A DNA stretch of 33,267 nt from Parcubacteria group bacterium (GTDB taxonomy: Bacteria > Patescibacteriota > Minisyncoccia > Phycocordibacterales > Zambryskibacteraceae). Under the pieces are notes generated by a model. The model was not told the DNA's origin. It saw only the letters and a program-made list of their open reading frames with translations, and did no database searches. A program made the position numbers and the translations under genes. The stretch is from positions 1-33,267 of the forward strand of contig JAQBQW010000009.1 in NCBI GenBank assembly GCA_028286805.1, written 5' to 3'. The first letter of the stretch is position 1, and each line of letters starts with the position of its first letter. Shown here piece after piece: positions 6,981 to 14,853 of the stretch.

Positions 6981-9364
6981 TTCATTACTCCCCAGCTTTT
7001 ACCGATAGCACCCTCTGCAATAATAGGCACGCCTAAAGTTTGGTCTTCGGGAATCACTTCCTCCATGATTCTCTTGAATTCTATCAATGCCTCGTCTGCC
7101 AATCCGTCTTTCAATTCGTACACGATTTCATCATGGACGTTTAATACGGGAACGACATCTTTTTCCCAACCTTTCTCTTTGATGAAATCATCGATGCGGA
7201 TCATGGACAGCTTCACAATATCCGCTTCGGTTCCCTGAATTGGAGCGTTGATGGCCATGCGTTCTGCGGATGCGCGGATAAACGGCAATGGAGATTTGAA
7301 TCCGGAGAAATATCTTTTTCTGCCGAACATTGTTTCCGTGTATCCCTTTCTTTCCGCATCTGCTTTTACCTGGTCCAAATACGCGGCAAGTTCAGAGAAG
7401 GTTTCAAAGTAGTTGTTGTAAAACTCCTGGGCTTCGGCGCGATCTGTTCCGAGATTTGTTTTCAAAGCGTTCACTCCCATGCCAAACAATACGCCGAAGT
7501 TAATGACTTTGGCTTTTCGCCTCATTTCTTTGTCTACCTCTTTTGGATCCACCTTAAAGACTCTCGAGGCAACTCCTGTGTGTACATCTTCCCCTCTCTT
7601 AAAGATATCTATTAACTTTTTATCTTTGGAAAGAATGGCCGCAATGCGAAGTTCAATTTGAGAATAATCCAAAGAGAGGAGGCAGTATCCTTTTTCAGCA
7701 ATAAACGCGTGGCGAATGGCTTGGCCGAGTGAAGATTTAATTGGAATGTTCTGAAGATTGGGATCGATCGAAGCCATACGTCCGGTGGTGGTACCGGCTT
7801 GTTGAAAAGTGGAGTGGAGTCTTGAATTCGCATCCAGCTGTTTTGGAATGGAATCGATATAGGTCGAGAGAAGCTTGGCTAATTCTCTATATTCCATGAT
7901 GCATTGAATAATCGGATGCTTATCCTTCAGCTTTTCTAGTTCGGATTCTTTGGTGGAGAATCCCCCAGTGGCAGTTTTCTTCTGTCTCTTTTCTCCAAGG
8001 TTTAATTTAATAAAGAGGATATCTCCCAATTGTTTTGGAGAATTAATATTAAATTCTTCCCCTGCATGCTGCCAGATTTCCTTTTCAAGACGGGAAAGTT
8101 CTTTGTGGTAATTAACGGATAGTCTTTCGAGTTCCTTTGCGTCTATCTTTACCCCGTGTGCATTCATGCGGTCCACCACAGGTTTCAAAGGAAGTTCTAT
8201 ATCCTCGTATACGCTTCGTACTCCCCGTTTATCGAGTTCTATTTCCAATACTTTCTTGGCTTCGATCGGATCCTCTGTTTTGGTGAAGGCGAAGACGTCA
8301 TCCATGGTTGGATCCGCTATGTTTGAATCGATCACCCAGAGCATGAGGCACATATCCCTTTCCTCTTCAGACATCGGAACGATTTCTTTTTTCTCTGCCT
8401 TCACTTTCTTTTCTTTCGGTTCTTTTATGCCTGCTGCCTTATTATCTTCGTTTCGCAAAAGAATTTTAATTCTTTCCCCCATGGTTCTGAATTCGAGAGT
8501 TTTGAATAAACTTATTAACGTATCCTGATTCAAACATGTTCTCCAAGGATCCGGGAGTTTGAAATCTATTGGTGCGTCTCTGCGGATGGTGGCGAGGGTT
8601 TTGGAGAATAGGGCTTCTTCTTCGTTATCCAAGAGAAGGTCCCGGATTCTTTCGGTGATGCCAGCCTTCTTGTATTCGCCTTCTTTCTTTAGCGCTTTGT
8701 ATATCTGCTGAATGGTTCCAAAGGTTAAGATGAGAGACGTGGCTGTTTTTTCTCCGATGCCTTTGACGCCGATAATATTATCCGACGGATCTCCTCTTAA
8801 ACCTTTAAAATCCGGAAGAAGTTCCGGACCAAATCCAAAGCGGGATACTACCGCTTTTTCATCATACAAAATCGTATCGTTAATTCCCTTCTTCAAGGTG
8901 TATACCTGGACTTTTTTTTCGTCCACAAGCTGGAGCGTATCCATATCCCCGGATGCGATGACAATCTCGAGATCTTTATTCTTTTTTTCGAGTTCAACCA
9001 TGGTGCCGAGAATATCATCTGCTTCGAATCCCGGTTCGGAATAAATTGGAACGCCCCAAGCGGTGAACAATTCTTTAGATCGTTCGAGTTGGATTTCAAG
9101 ATTCTCGTCTAACTTCTTTCTGGTTCCCTTGTATTCTTCGTATACCAAATGTCTGTGAGTCTTTTGAGGGAGATCGAAACAAGCAACGATATATGTTGGA
9201 TTCAGTTCCTCGATAATTTTAATAAGCATGGTAGCCACACCGAACAATGCTCCTGTTGGTTCACCCGAAGAGGTGGCGAAATCCGGAAGGGCGTGATACG
9301 CACGATGAATGATGGCGTGCGCGTCCAAGAGAACCAGTCTTTGTTTGTTCGTTTTAGCTTTCAT
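6977..9364 (-). CDS. polA: DNA polymerase I, no recognisable 3'-5' exonuclease domain, 795 aa
   Basis: Repair and Okazaki-fragment-processing polymerase. The 5' nuclease/flap domain spans about residues 8-300, with LLDAHAIIHRAYHA, EADD and a GDMDT-type acidic centre. Residues ~300-395 are a short, charged linker where the ~190-residue 3'-5' exonuclease domain of the E. coli enzyme would be, and no DEDD exonuclease motifs are seen. The polymerase domain has motif A DYSQIELR (566-573), the O-helix RRKAKVINFGVLFGM (615-629) and motif C VHDEIVYE near 742. The O-helix Phe (623) that confers ddNTP discrimination in E. coli is kept, and the position of E. coli Tyr766 is Phe (627). It lies between tsaE (11-nt overlap) and the HolA-like gene. 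Confidence 0.96.
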   Translation of the reverse strand: MKAKTNKQRLVLLDAHAIIHRAYHALPDFATSSGEPTGALFGVATMLIKIIEELNPTYIVACFDLPQKTHRHLVYEEYKGTRKKLDENLEIQLERSKELFTAWGVPIYSEPGFEADDILGTMVELEKKNKDLEIVIASGDMDTLQLVDEKKVQVYTLKKGINDTILYDEKAVVSRFGFGPELLPDFKGLRGDPSDNIIGVKGIGEKTATSLILTFGTIQQIYKALKKEGEYKKAGITERIRDLLLDNEEEALFSKTLATIRRDAPIDFKLPDPWRTCLNQDTLISLFKTLEFRTMGERIKILLRNEDNKAAGIKEPKEKKVKAEKKEIVPMSEEERDMCLMLWVIDSNIADPTMDDVFAFTKTEDPIEAKKVLEIELDKRGVRSVYEDIELPLKPVVDRMNAHGVKIDAKELERLSVNYHKELSRLEKEIWQHAGEEFNINSPKQLGDILFIKLNLGEKRQKKTATGGFSTKESELEKLKDKHPIIQCIMEYRELAKLLSTYIDSIPKQLDANSRLHSTFQQAGTTTGRMASIDPNLQNIPIKSSLGQAIRHAFIAEKGYCLLSLDYSQIELRIAAILSKDKKLIDIFKRGEDVHTGVASRVFKVDPKEVDKEMRRKAKVINFGVLFGMGVNALKTNLGTDRAEAQEFYNNYFETFSELAAYLDQVKADAERKGYTETMFGRKRYFSGFKSPLPFIRASAERMAINAPIQGTEADIVKLSMIRIDDFIKEKGWEKDVVPVLNVHDEIVYELKDGLADEALIEFKRIMEEVIPEDQTLGVPIIAEGAIGKSWGVMK

Positions 9365-9791
9365 AGATGGTGATGTTTCGTGTCTCGGGATCTACAAATT
9401 CAAAACTTATTTTCTTGCTGTATCCAGGCATGATTCCTTTCACCCGTTCCGGCCATTCGATAAGTATAAGGTTGGTTGGATCTGAAATGATCTCTTGCCA
9501 ACCAAGGGTAAGGAGTTCGGATTCTTTATCCAAACGATATGCGTCTATGTGTATTAAATGCTTGAATCCTTTGTATTCGATTGGATAGATCTTTTCAATA
9601 ACAAAGGTTGGGCTCTGCATAGTATCTGTGACTCCAAGCGTTTCTCCAACCGCTTGGGAAAAAGCTGTTTTTCCAGCTCCAAGGTCTCCATGCAGGGCCC
9701 AGATTGTTGCAGTTTCTCCTCTTTCAAGAGTTCGAACAAGCTCTTCGGCTATTTCTTTTGTCTCTTCGAGGGAATGGGAGATGCGTTGCAT
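9354..9791 (-). CDS. tsaE: tRNA threonylcarbamoyladenosine biosynthesis ATPase TsaE, 145 aa
   Basis: Small P-loop ATPase that works with TsaB and TsaD to make t6A37 in ANN-decoding tRNAs. The Walker A reads GDLGAGKTAFSQA near residues 37-49; QSPTFVIEKIYP, HIDAYRL and LILIEWPERV follow in the usual order, and the length is normal. TAAAAT (minus strand, 9804-9799) ends 7 nt before the ATG with no SD, so this is probably the leaderless first gene of a tsaE-polA-HolA-like operon. It overlaps the polA start by 11 nt. Confidence 0.94.
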   Translation of the reverse strand: MQRISHSLEETKEIAEELVRTLERGETATIWALHGDLGAGKTAFSQAVGETLGVTDTMQSPTFVIEKIYPIEYKGFKHLIHIDAYRLDKESELLTLGWQEIISDPTNLILIEWPERVKGIMPGYSKKISFEFVDPETRNITIYES

Positions 9792-9819
9792 AAAGGGTAT
9801 TTTAGCAGATTTTGGTATG

Positions 9820-9852
9820 AAAAAGGCGGAAAGGATTTTGTCCCTTCCGCCT
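9820..9852 (-). terminator. Intrinsic terminator of the 9858-10220 gene
   Basis: On the minus strand AGGCGGAAGG pairs with CCTTTCCGCCT (one bulged T) across a short loop, and TTTTT follows. It begins about 5 nt after the stop codon. Confidence 0.85.
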
Positions 9853-9857
9853 GGTGA

Positions 9858-10220
9858 TCACTTCCCTTGGCATCCACCATTTGGATCAGTAGTAGTGAGG
9901 TAAGTGATAACCCACTCGTCGTATCGCGGACCGGTCGGCGAACCATTCCCCTTCGACACCCAGTAACTTACACTGGCGCTACCGAGCGGAGTATTGTTCG
10001 AGATTCGGTATCCGTCTGCTTCGAGGGTTACATTCCCCGAGCCAAAACGATCGAGTTCGATGTGTACTTTCTCGCCGTAAGCTAGGCGCGAAGCGAGCAC
10101 ATCGCCATTTCCGTCGACGATACGCATCCAGGAACCAATACACTGATTGGACACGTTGACTTGCTGCGGTGCCTCGCATGCGCCCGCTGCAAACAGAAGA
10201 ATGAAAAGAATCTTACGCAT
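9858..10220 (-). CDS. Small exported protein, possible lipoprotein, 120 aa
   Basis: The N-terminus MRKILFILLFAAGACEAP is a short signal peptide. The Cys after A-G-A could be a weak lipobox, or the peptide could be cut by signal peptidase I. The remainder is a small beta-rich domain with two further Cys residues (about 26 and 117) that could form a disulphide. Family not recognised. I use the internal start at 10220 rather than the longer frame because GGAGG (10226-10230) lies 5 nt upstream and the signal peptide begins there. A TTGATT-16 bp-CATAAT promoter and a strong terminator make it a single-gene unit of the SD-led class. Confidence 0.7.
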   Translation of the reverse strand: MRKILFILLFAAGACEAPQQVNVSNQCIGSWMRIVDGNGDVLASRLAYGEKVHIELDRFGSGNVTLEADGYRISNNTPLGSASVSYWVSKGNGSPTGPRYDEWVITYLTTTDPNGGCQGK

Positions 10221-10257
10221 AGAAACCTCCAAAGTGAGCGCGTGGGTGACTTTTAAC

Positions 10258-10285
10258 ATTATGTCACAATATTTATATTAATCAA
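10258..10285 (-). promoter_or_regulatory. Promoter for the 9858-10220 gene
   Basis: On the minus strand, TTGATT (10285-10280), a 16-bp spacer and CATAAT (10263-10258). The -35 context GGACTTGATTAATA closely matches the one upstream of the M16 gene. Confidence 0.55.
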
Positions 10286-10332
10286 GTCCTTTGTTTTTAG
10301 CCATATATATACGTATAGAGTAGAATATACGC

Positions 10333-12012
10333 ATGATTCAATTCGATGAAGATCGTTCAGATGCAAATTTAAAGATGCTTCGCGAACGCGAAGAAGAAGA
10401 ACTTGCTTCCACCCTCTCGAGCAAGTACGGCGTACCGTATATCGATCTCTCCGCTCATCCAATAAACATAGACGCTCTTCGCGTCATCAAAGAAGCGGAT
10501 GCCCGGGCTGCTGAAGTTGCGGTTTTTAATATTACCGATAAAAATCTGGATGTTGCCGTTCTCTCCCCCACCAGTACCAAAGTAACTGAAGTGGTAAACG
10601 GCTTTAAAGACAGAGGCTACCTGCCCGAAGTCTTCATCGCTTCGCACGCAAGCCTCAATAAAGTCTGGGACAGGTATAAAGATCTTTCGTATTCTTCCGA
10701 AACGAAATCCGGTGCCCTCGATATTTCAAACGAAGAAGTGGCCGAGATGTCTCTCAAGGTAACCACCCTGGCAGATCTGAAAGCTCAGATCGAAGAAGTG
10801 CTGAGCATGAAGAAAGCATACCGAATTTCAAAAATACTGGAAATCATTTTGGCCGGCGCCATCGCTCTCAAAGCTTCGGATGTTCACCTCGAACCCGCTG
10901 ATACGGATGTCCGCATTCGTTACAGATTGGACGGCGTGTTAACCGACGTTCTCCATTTTGATAAAGAAACATTCGAACTGCTGCTTTCCCGCGTGAAACT
11001 CATTTCAAATCTGAAATTAAACATTAAAGGAAAGGCTCAGGATGGCCGTTTCTCTATTCGTCTTGCGGATCAGGAGATTGAAGTTCGTACCTCGCTCTTG
11101 CCGGGACCGAATGACGAATCGGTCGTGCTTCGAGTCCTTACTCCGGAATCCATCTCGGCTCCTCTCGAAAGTTTGGGTATTCACCCCCGATTGCTTTCTA
11201 TCTTGCTGAAAGAAATTGCAAAACCAAACGGATTGATCCTCACCACTGGTCCCACAGGTTCGGGAAAAACCACCACCCTGTACGCATTCTTGAAAAAGAT
11301 CTACACCCCGGATATTAAAGTGATCACCATCGAAAATCCGATCGAATACCATCTTAGTGGAATCGTGCAGACCCAGACGGATCAAGATGGAGATTATTCT
11401 TTTGCCGAAGGACTCCGAAGCGCGCTCAGGCAAGACCCGGATGTCATCATGGTGGGAGAAATCCGAGACAACGAAACTGCGGAGGTTGCGGTGAACGCCG
11501 CCCTTACCGGACACCTTGTGCTTTCCACCCTTCACACAAACAATGCAGCGGGTTCGTTCCCTCGTCTTTTGGATCTCGGGGTAAACCCGAAAGTTATTTC
11601 TTCAGCATTGAATGTTTCGATCGCCCAGCGCCTCGTTCGCGTATTGTGTCCAATCTGCAGAAAAGAAGTTCCTCTTTCGGCCGAACAGAAAGCGCTGGTG
11701 GATAAAGCGCTGGCAAAAGTAACGGACCAAACATATCTCGAAGGCGTGCAGCGTGAACACATGTTTGAACCTGTTGGCTGCGACAAATGCCATGACGGTT
11801 TCAAAGGACGCATCGGAGTATTCGAAGCAATTCTTGTTGATGAACATATCGAACAGGCGGTCATTAATAACCCTTCAGAACGAGATATCAATACCGCATC
11901 TCGTACGCAGAATCTTTTGAAACTCGAGGAAGATGGAATTTTAAAAGTTCTCAATGGTACCACTTCTCTTTCGGAACTGTCTCGTGTCTTGGATCTTTCG
12001 GCGATTGAATAA
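10333..12012 (+). CDS. pilB: PilB/GspE-family secretion ATPase, 559 aa
   Basis: Cytoplasmic hexameric ATPase that powers assembly of a type IV pilus or type II-like secretion pseudopilus. Residues ~15-110 match the N-terminal (MshEN-like) domain. The motor domain has Walker A GPTGSGKTTTLYAF near residue 310, an Asp-box/Walker B region in VIMVGEIRDNETAEVA, and the His box LVLSTLHTNNA. A tetracysteine zinc site follows (CPICRK and CDKCHDG). The C-terminus is typical. No pilin, PilC or PilM genes are in the window, so the partner apparatus must lie elsewhere. TAGAAT (10321-10326) ends 6 nt before the ATG, predicting a leaderless mRNA. Its stop is 2 bp from the convergent PH-domain gene. Confidence 0.93.
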   Translation: MIQFDEDRSDANLKMLREREEEELASTLSSKYGVPYIDLSAHPINIDALRVIKEADARAAEVAVFNITDKNLDVAVLSPTSTKVTEVVNGFKDRGYLPEVFIASHASLNKVWDRYKDLSYSSETKSGALDISNEEVAEMSLKVTTLADLKAQIEEVLSMKKAYRISKILEIILAGAIALKASDVHLEPADTDVRIRYRLDGVLTDVLHFDKETFELLLSRVKLISNLKLNIKGKAQDGRFSIRLADQEIEVRTSLLPGPNDESVVLRVLTPESISAPLESLGIHPRLLSILLKEIAKPNGLILTTGPTGSGKTTTLYAFLKKIYTPDIKVITIENPIEYHLSGIVQTQTDQDGDYSFAEGLRSALRQDPDVIMVGEIRDNETAEVAVNAALTGHLVLSTLHTNNAAGSFPRLLDLGVNPKVISSALNVSIAQRLVRVLCPICRKEVPLSAEQKALVDKALAKVTDQTYLEGVQREHMFEPVGCDKCHDGFKGRIGVFEAILVDEHIEQAVINNPSERDINTASRTQNLLKLEEDGILKVLNGTTSLSELSRVLDLSAIE

Positions 12013-12014
12013 AA

Positions 12015-13085
12015 TTACAATCCCGTTCTTGAACCTTGTGTCTGACCGATAATCCCCCTGACAACTTCCACAATCTCTTTGGCTTTAGCAATTGGTTGTC
12101 CAGGAAGAACAATGCTTCCCATTCCACCGGCCGTAGCATTTTGGATAATGACAGACCCAATTCCAAAAAGTCTTGCCACAACTCCCTGATTCAACACAAC
12201 GTCTTGAATAGTGTGATACGGAACGTGTTTTTCTGTACTGCCAATCACTTTGCTTCTTATAACGATCATATCTTTTTCAAAAGAGAAGAAATAATTCTTC
12301 ATCCACACGAGTTCGTATGAAATCAATAATACATAAACGATCACAAACCAAAACAAGAATGCCGCTAAACTACTTGCATGCAAAAAAACAGCCATAAACA
12401 CAGTTGCGACAAGCGCATACAGGAGTGACGAAATAAAAACAGAAAAACGAAACATTGGATCGAATGGGTACATGCTCGAAGAGATTTCCCGAGAAAGATG
12501 TACGGAAGGTGTTACTGGGCTGCTGGGCATAGATTCAGTTTGAACATGCGCTGAGGATGTTGGACCATTAGTTATTTTTCCAAGCAGTGTGTTTTTGATT
12601 CTTTCCGCAACATCTTTATTTACTCCATCGATATGGGCTTCGATGCCGGACATAAATGTAGCGCTCGCAATATGTACGTCATAGATACCGAGAATTCGAT
12701 CTAAGATATCCTGATCCACATATACGTCTTGAATCTTTCCATATTGCACATGAATTTCTGTGGGAGCAAACACCCCTTTCTTAATGGTAATAAACTGCTC
12801 CCCTGCGTCGTAATAGTATCTTTTTATATACGCTCGGATATACAAAGCGTAGCCGATGACAATAAGAAGATAAAAGCCGACCGCATCAATAATAAATTTT
12901 CCGAGACTACTCCATTCTAATTGATGCGTTGCTCCATTGCTTGTTAGCGACCAAAACAAGGTGGTTCCAAATATTGAAGCTACAAAAGTAAGGAACAGGG
13001 CTCGAAACAATACTGGAATAAATTTTTTAGTAAACTTCTTTGAACTGAGTGGATTCTGTTGCTGAAAAACTGATGAAGATTCCAT
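12015..13085 (-). CDS. Tandem bPH2-domain membrane protein, 356 aa
   Basis: Two copies of a unit of paired membrane helices plus a bacterial PH domain. The first helices are at about residues 27-46 and 63-85, and the first PH domain (~95-170) contains the IHVQYGKIQDVYVDQDILDRILGIY signature. A low-complexity linker (~175-205, Ser/Thr/Pro-rich) follows, then helices at ~215-265. The second PH domain (~275-345) repeats the signature as HVPYHTIQDVVLNQGVVARLFGIG. The architecture is like YdbS/YdbT-type proteins of unknown function. The C-terminal PH repeat is followed by a basic tail. It directly follows the candidate RNA region on the same strand, with a terminator between. Confidence 0.85.
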   Translation of the reverse strand: MESSSVFQQQNPLSSKKFTKKFIPVLFRALFLTFVASIFGTTLFWSLTSNGATHQLEWSSLGKFIIDAVGFYLLIVIGYALYIRAYIKRYYYDAGEQFITIKKGVFAPTEIHVQYGKIQDVYVDQDILDRILGIYDVHIASATFMSGIEAHIDGVNKDVAERIKNTLLGKITNGPTSSAHVQTESMPSSPVTPSVHLSREISSSMYPFDPMFRFSVFISSLLYALVATVFMAVFLHASSLAAFLFWFVIVYVLLISYELVWMKNYFFSFEKDMIVIRSKVIGSTEKHVPYHTIQDVVLNQGVVARLFGIGSVIIQNATAGGMGSIVLPGQPIAKAKEIVEVVRGIIGQTQGSRTGL

Positions 13086-13162
13086 ATATATGCTTAAATT
13101 GTTAGTGATCTAGTTATAGCATAAGAAACACATTTGCATACCTGTAAAAGGAGTGTCCTACG

Positions 13163-13192
13163 AAAAAGAGCCCTTGTTCAGGGCTCTTTTTT
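13163..13192. terminator. Strong bidirectional intrinsic terminator
   Basis: A 12-bp stem (AAAAAGAGCCCT with AGGGCTCTTTTT) closes a 5-nt loop, with T runs in both directions. It lies between two divergent protein genes, where no mRNA end is expected, and so implies a separate transcript that ends here, most likely on the minus strand. Confidence 0.85.
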
Positions 13193-13400
13193 CATGGATA
13201 ATGAAGGGGAGATCAAGCCTCCAAGGCATAAATCTCCAAGCAACACTTTTAACGGGAGGCTAAAAGTTAAACGAGACTTTCTAGGATAGCCACAGCATGC
13301 ACGACGCAAACCAAAACGTCCTCAAAGAAACGCTATAAGTGCCTTGCGGCGGTTGTTGCTTAGAGATTTATGATTTGGAGAACGTTTTGGATAAAAAATG

Positions 13401-13412
13401 CCCCGGGTGGGG
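13401..13412 (-). promoter_or_regulatory. Small GC hairpin with T run near the 5' end of the candidate RNA
   Basis: On the minus strand CCCC-accc-GGGG is followed by CATTTTTT. It could be a 5' structural element or an attenuator within the candidate RNA. Confidence 0.35.
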
Positions 13413-13454
13413 AGGTTCCTATCACTGCTAATACCTTAGCATACAATACTTTTT

Positions 13455-14477
13455 ATGTCAAGTGATTTTAATGAAGAAAAGAAGGAGGGCTTTGATGCTG
13501 CCCTGTCTGATTCAGAGCTTCGTCCTTCACGTTGGGAAGATTATATCGGCCAGGAGTCTATAAAAAATAACCTGGACATCCTTTTACGCGCTGCGACCGA
13601 ACGAGGGACACATCCAGAACATATTTTGTTCTACGGTCCACCAGGATTGGGCAAGACCACCCTCGCCCACCTCATTGCAAAGACAAGCGGCAGACAAATG
13701 AAGATTACCTCGGGCCCTGCCATTGAAAAAGTGGGAGACCTTGCTTCCATCCTGACCAATCTTTCCCCAGGAGACATTTTGTTTATCGATGAAATCCACC
13801 GTTTAAACAAAACTATTGAAGAAGTGCTATATCCAGCAATGGAATCCGGCATGCTTGATATTATTATCGGCAAAGGTCCGAGCGCACGAACCATTCAGTT
13901 AGAACTTCCCCCTTTCACCCTCCTCGCTGCCACCACCCGTGTAGCCATGATCTCCTCCCCTCTCCGTTCGCGTTTCTCCGGCGGCGTATATCGCTTGGAA
14001 TTTTATTCGGACGAAGAAATTCAGAAGATTGTAAACAGATCTGCAAAGATTCTGGGAATGAAAACGGACGGCAGTGCCGAACGAGAGATTTCTAAACGTG
14101 CACGTTCAACTCCCAGAACTGCGAACTACTTTTTGAAGCGCGCCAGAGACTACGCCCAGGTGCACAAGAAAGAATTGAATGAAGAAGTGGTGATAGAAGC
14201 ACTGAAGATGCTCGGTATAGATAATGAAGGTCTTTCTCCTTCGGACAGAAAGATACTGGAGGTAATGGCGGAAAAGTTTAACGGAGGTCCGGTTGGACTG
14301 GGAACCATTGCCGCGGCCCTTTCAGAAGAAGAAGCAACTATTGAAGAATTTAATGAGCCATACTTAATACAAAAAGGATTTATTGAACGCACTCCACGAG
14401 GAAGATGCTTAACACAGAAAGCGTATGAGCATCTGGGAATTGCTGTTCCGAAGAATTTGCAGGATAGGTTGTTATAA
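13455..14477 (+). CDS. ruvB: Holliday junction branch migration helicase RuvB, 340 aa
   Basis: AAA+ motor that, with RuvA, drives Holliday-junction branch migration in recombinational repair. The N-terminal LRPSRWEDYIGQE motif is typical. The Walker A is GPPGLGKTTLAHL near residues 60-72, the Walker B is LFIDEIHRLNK, and the sensor/arginine-finger region is SPLRSRFSGGVYRLEFY. The C-terminal winged-helix ends with PYLIQKGFIERTPRGR, and the length is normal. TACAAT (13442-13447) ends 7 nt before the ATG and there is no SD. ruvC lies 0.9 kb downstream on the same strand, after yebC and an inserted minus-strand gene. Confidence 0.97.
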   Translation: MSSDFNEEKKEGFDAALSDSELRPSRWEDYIGQESIKNNLDILLRAATERGTHPEHILFYGPPGLGKTTLAHLIAKTSGRQMKITSGPAIEKVGDLASILTNLSPGDILFIDEIHRLNKTIEEVLYPAMESGMLDIIIGKGPSARTIQLELPPFTLLAATTRVAMISSPLRSRFSGGVYRLEFYSDEEIQKIVNRSAKILGMKTDGSAEREISKRARSTPRTANYFLKRARDYAQVHKKELNEEVVIEALKMLGIDNEGLSPSDRKILEVMAEKFNGGPVGLGTIAAALSEEEATIEEFNEPYLIQKGFIERTPRGRCLTQKAYEHLGIAVPKNLQDRLL

Positions 14478-14511
14478 AAAAGACCGGCCGAGATACGGAC
14501 GATCGGTGATC
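14475..14511 (-). terminator. Intrinsic terminator of the 14511-14747 gene
   Basis: On the minus strand GATC and CCGA pair with TCGG and GGTC across a small A/CC internal loop, with an 11-nt apical loop and TTTTTT after the stem. It starts at the stop codon and overlaps the end of ruvB. Confidence 0.6.
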
Positions 14512-14747
14512 TACACAAGACGCCAGCGTTTGGTGATGTAGGAAAACGCACCCAAGCTGATCCCCAGGATCACAAATCCGGTCATCAGAATGAACAGTGG
14601 AGAATCGTTGGGGTACCGATTCCTCAACCCACAAAGAGCGAGAAACCCCTCGATGACACTGTAAACGCCGATGAGTGCTGTGATAGCCACAAACATCATA
14701 CTCACAAACCCTACTGAAAAACGCACATTCTTTTTCGGCTTCGCCAT
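14511..14747 (-). CDS. Small two-helix membrane protein, 78 aa
   Basis: Family not recognised. A basic N-terminus (MAKPKKNVRFS) leads into two hydrophobic segments (about residues 10-34 and 50-70) joined by a short loop with a Cys (LCGLRNRYPNDSP), and a basic end (TKRWRLV), suggesting both termini are cytoplasmic. The start at 14747 is chosen over the longer frame because AGGAGG (14755-14760) lies 7 nt upstream. The promoter TAGACA-17 bp-TATCGT and a dedicated terminator make it a single-gene unit inserted between ruvB and yebC on the opposite strand. It belongs to the SD-led accessory class. Confidence 0.65.
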   Translation of the reverse strand: MAKPKKNVRFSVGFVSMMFVAITALIGVYSVIEGFLALCGLRNRYPNDSPLFILMTGFVILGISLGAFSYITKRWRLV

Positions 14748-14783
14748 GACACATCCTCCTCTGGGGGTGGTACAACCAAAACA

Positions 14784-14812
14784 ACGATACATAATTAATG
14801 GTGTATTGTCTA
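14784..14812 (-). promoter_or_regulatory. Promoter for the 14511-14747 gene
   Basis: On the minus strand, TAGACA (14812-14807), a 17-bp spacer and TATCGT (14789-14784). Confidence 0.55.
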
Positions 14813-14853
14813 TACTGCTCGACTGTTACTTTCTTAAACTGTAAAATACCCTC

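Larger units (their letters stand above)
13163..13425 (-). ncRNA. Candidate structured non-coding RNA, about 230-260 nt
   Basis: No coding frame explains the ~370 bp between the PH-domain gene and ruvB. The region has a long helix: 13219-13244 pairs with 13355-13380, 23 of 26 positions. Inside it lie a hairpin (13245-13251 with 13261-13267, 9-nt loop) and a 3-bp stem closed by a GNRA loop on the minus strand (13341-13350, loop GCAA). Two further pairings join inside to outside: 13311-13323 with 13378-13390 (12 of 13) and 13255-13260 with 13217-13222 (6 of 6), both of pseudoknot type. The minus strand is preferred because of the GNRA loop and the terminator at 13163. The 5' end is uncertain. 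It does not match tmRNA, RNase P RNA, SRP RNA or 6S RNA as I know them. Confidence 0.55.

Noticed and set aside
9858-10259. Longer form of the exported protein starting at 10259
   Set aside because: It hides the signal peptide inside the protein; GGAGG lies 5 nt before the internal ATG at 10220.
13200-13425. Plus-strand reading as tmRNA, with a possible tag ANQNVLKETL followed by TAA
   Set aside because: There is no tRNA-like acceptor or T-arm (no TTCGA-type loop at the 3' side), no usual GGATTCGAC near the 5' end, and the tag does not end in the usual LAA.
13200-13425. RNase P RNA or SRP RNA at this locus
   Set aside because: The conserved GAGGAAAGTCC-type and SRP tetraloop-type motifs are absent on both strands.
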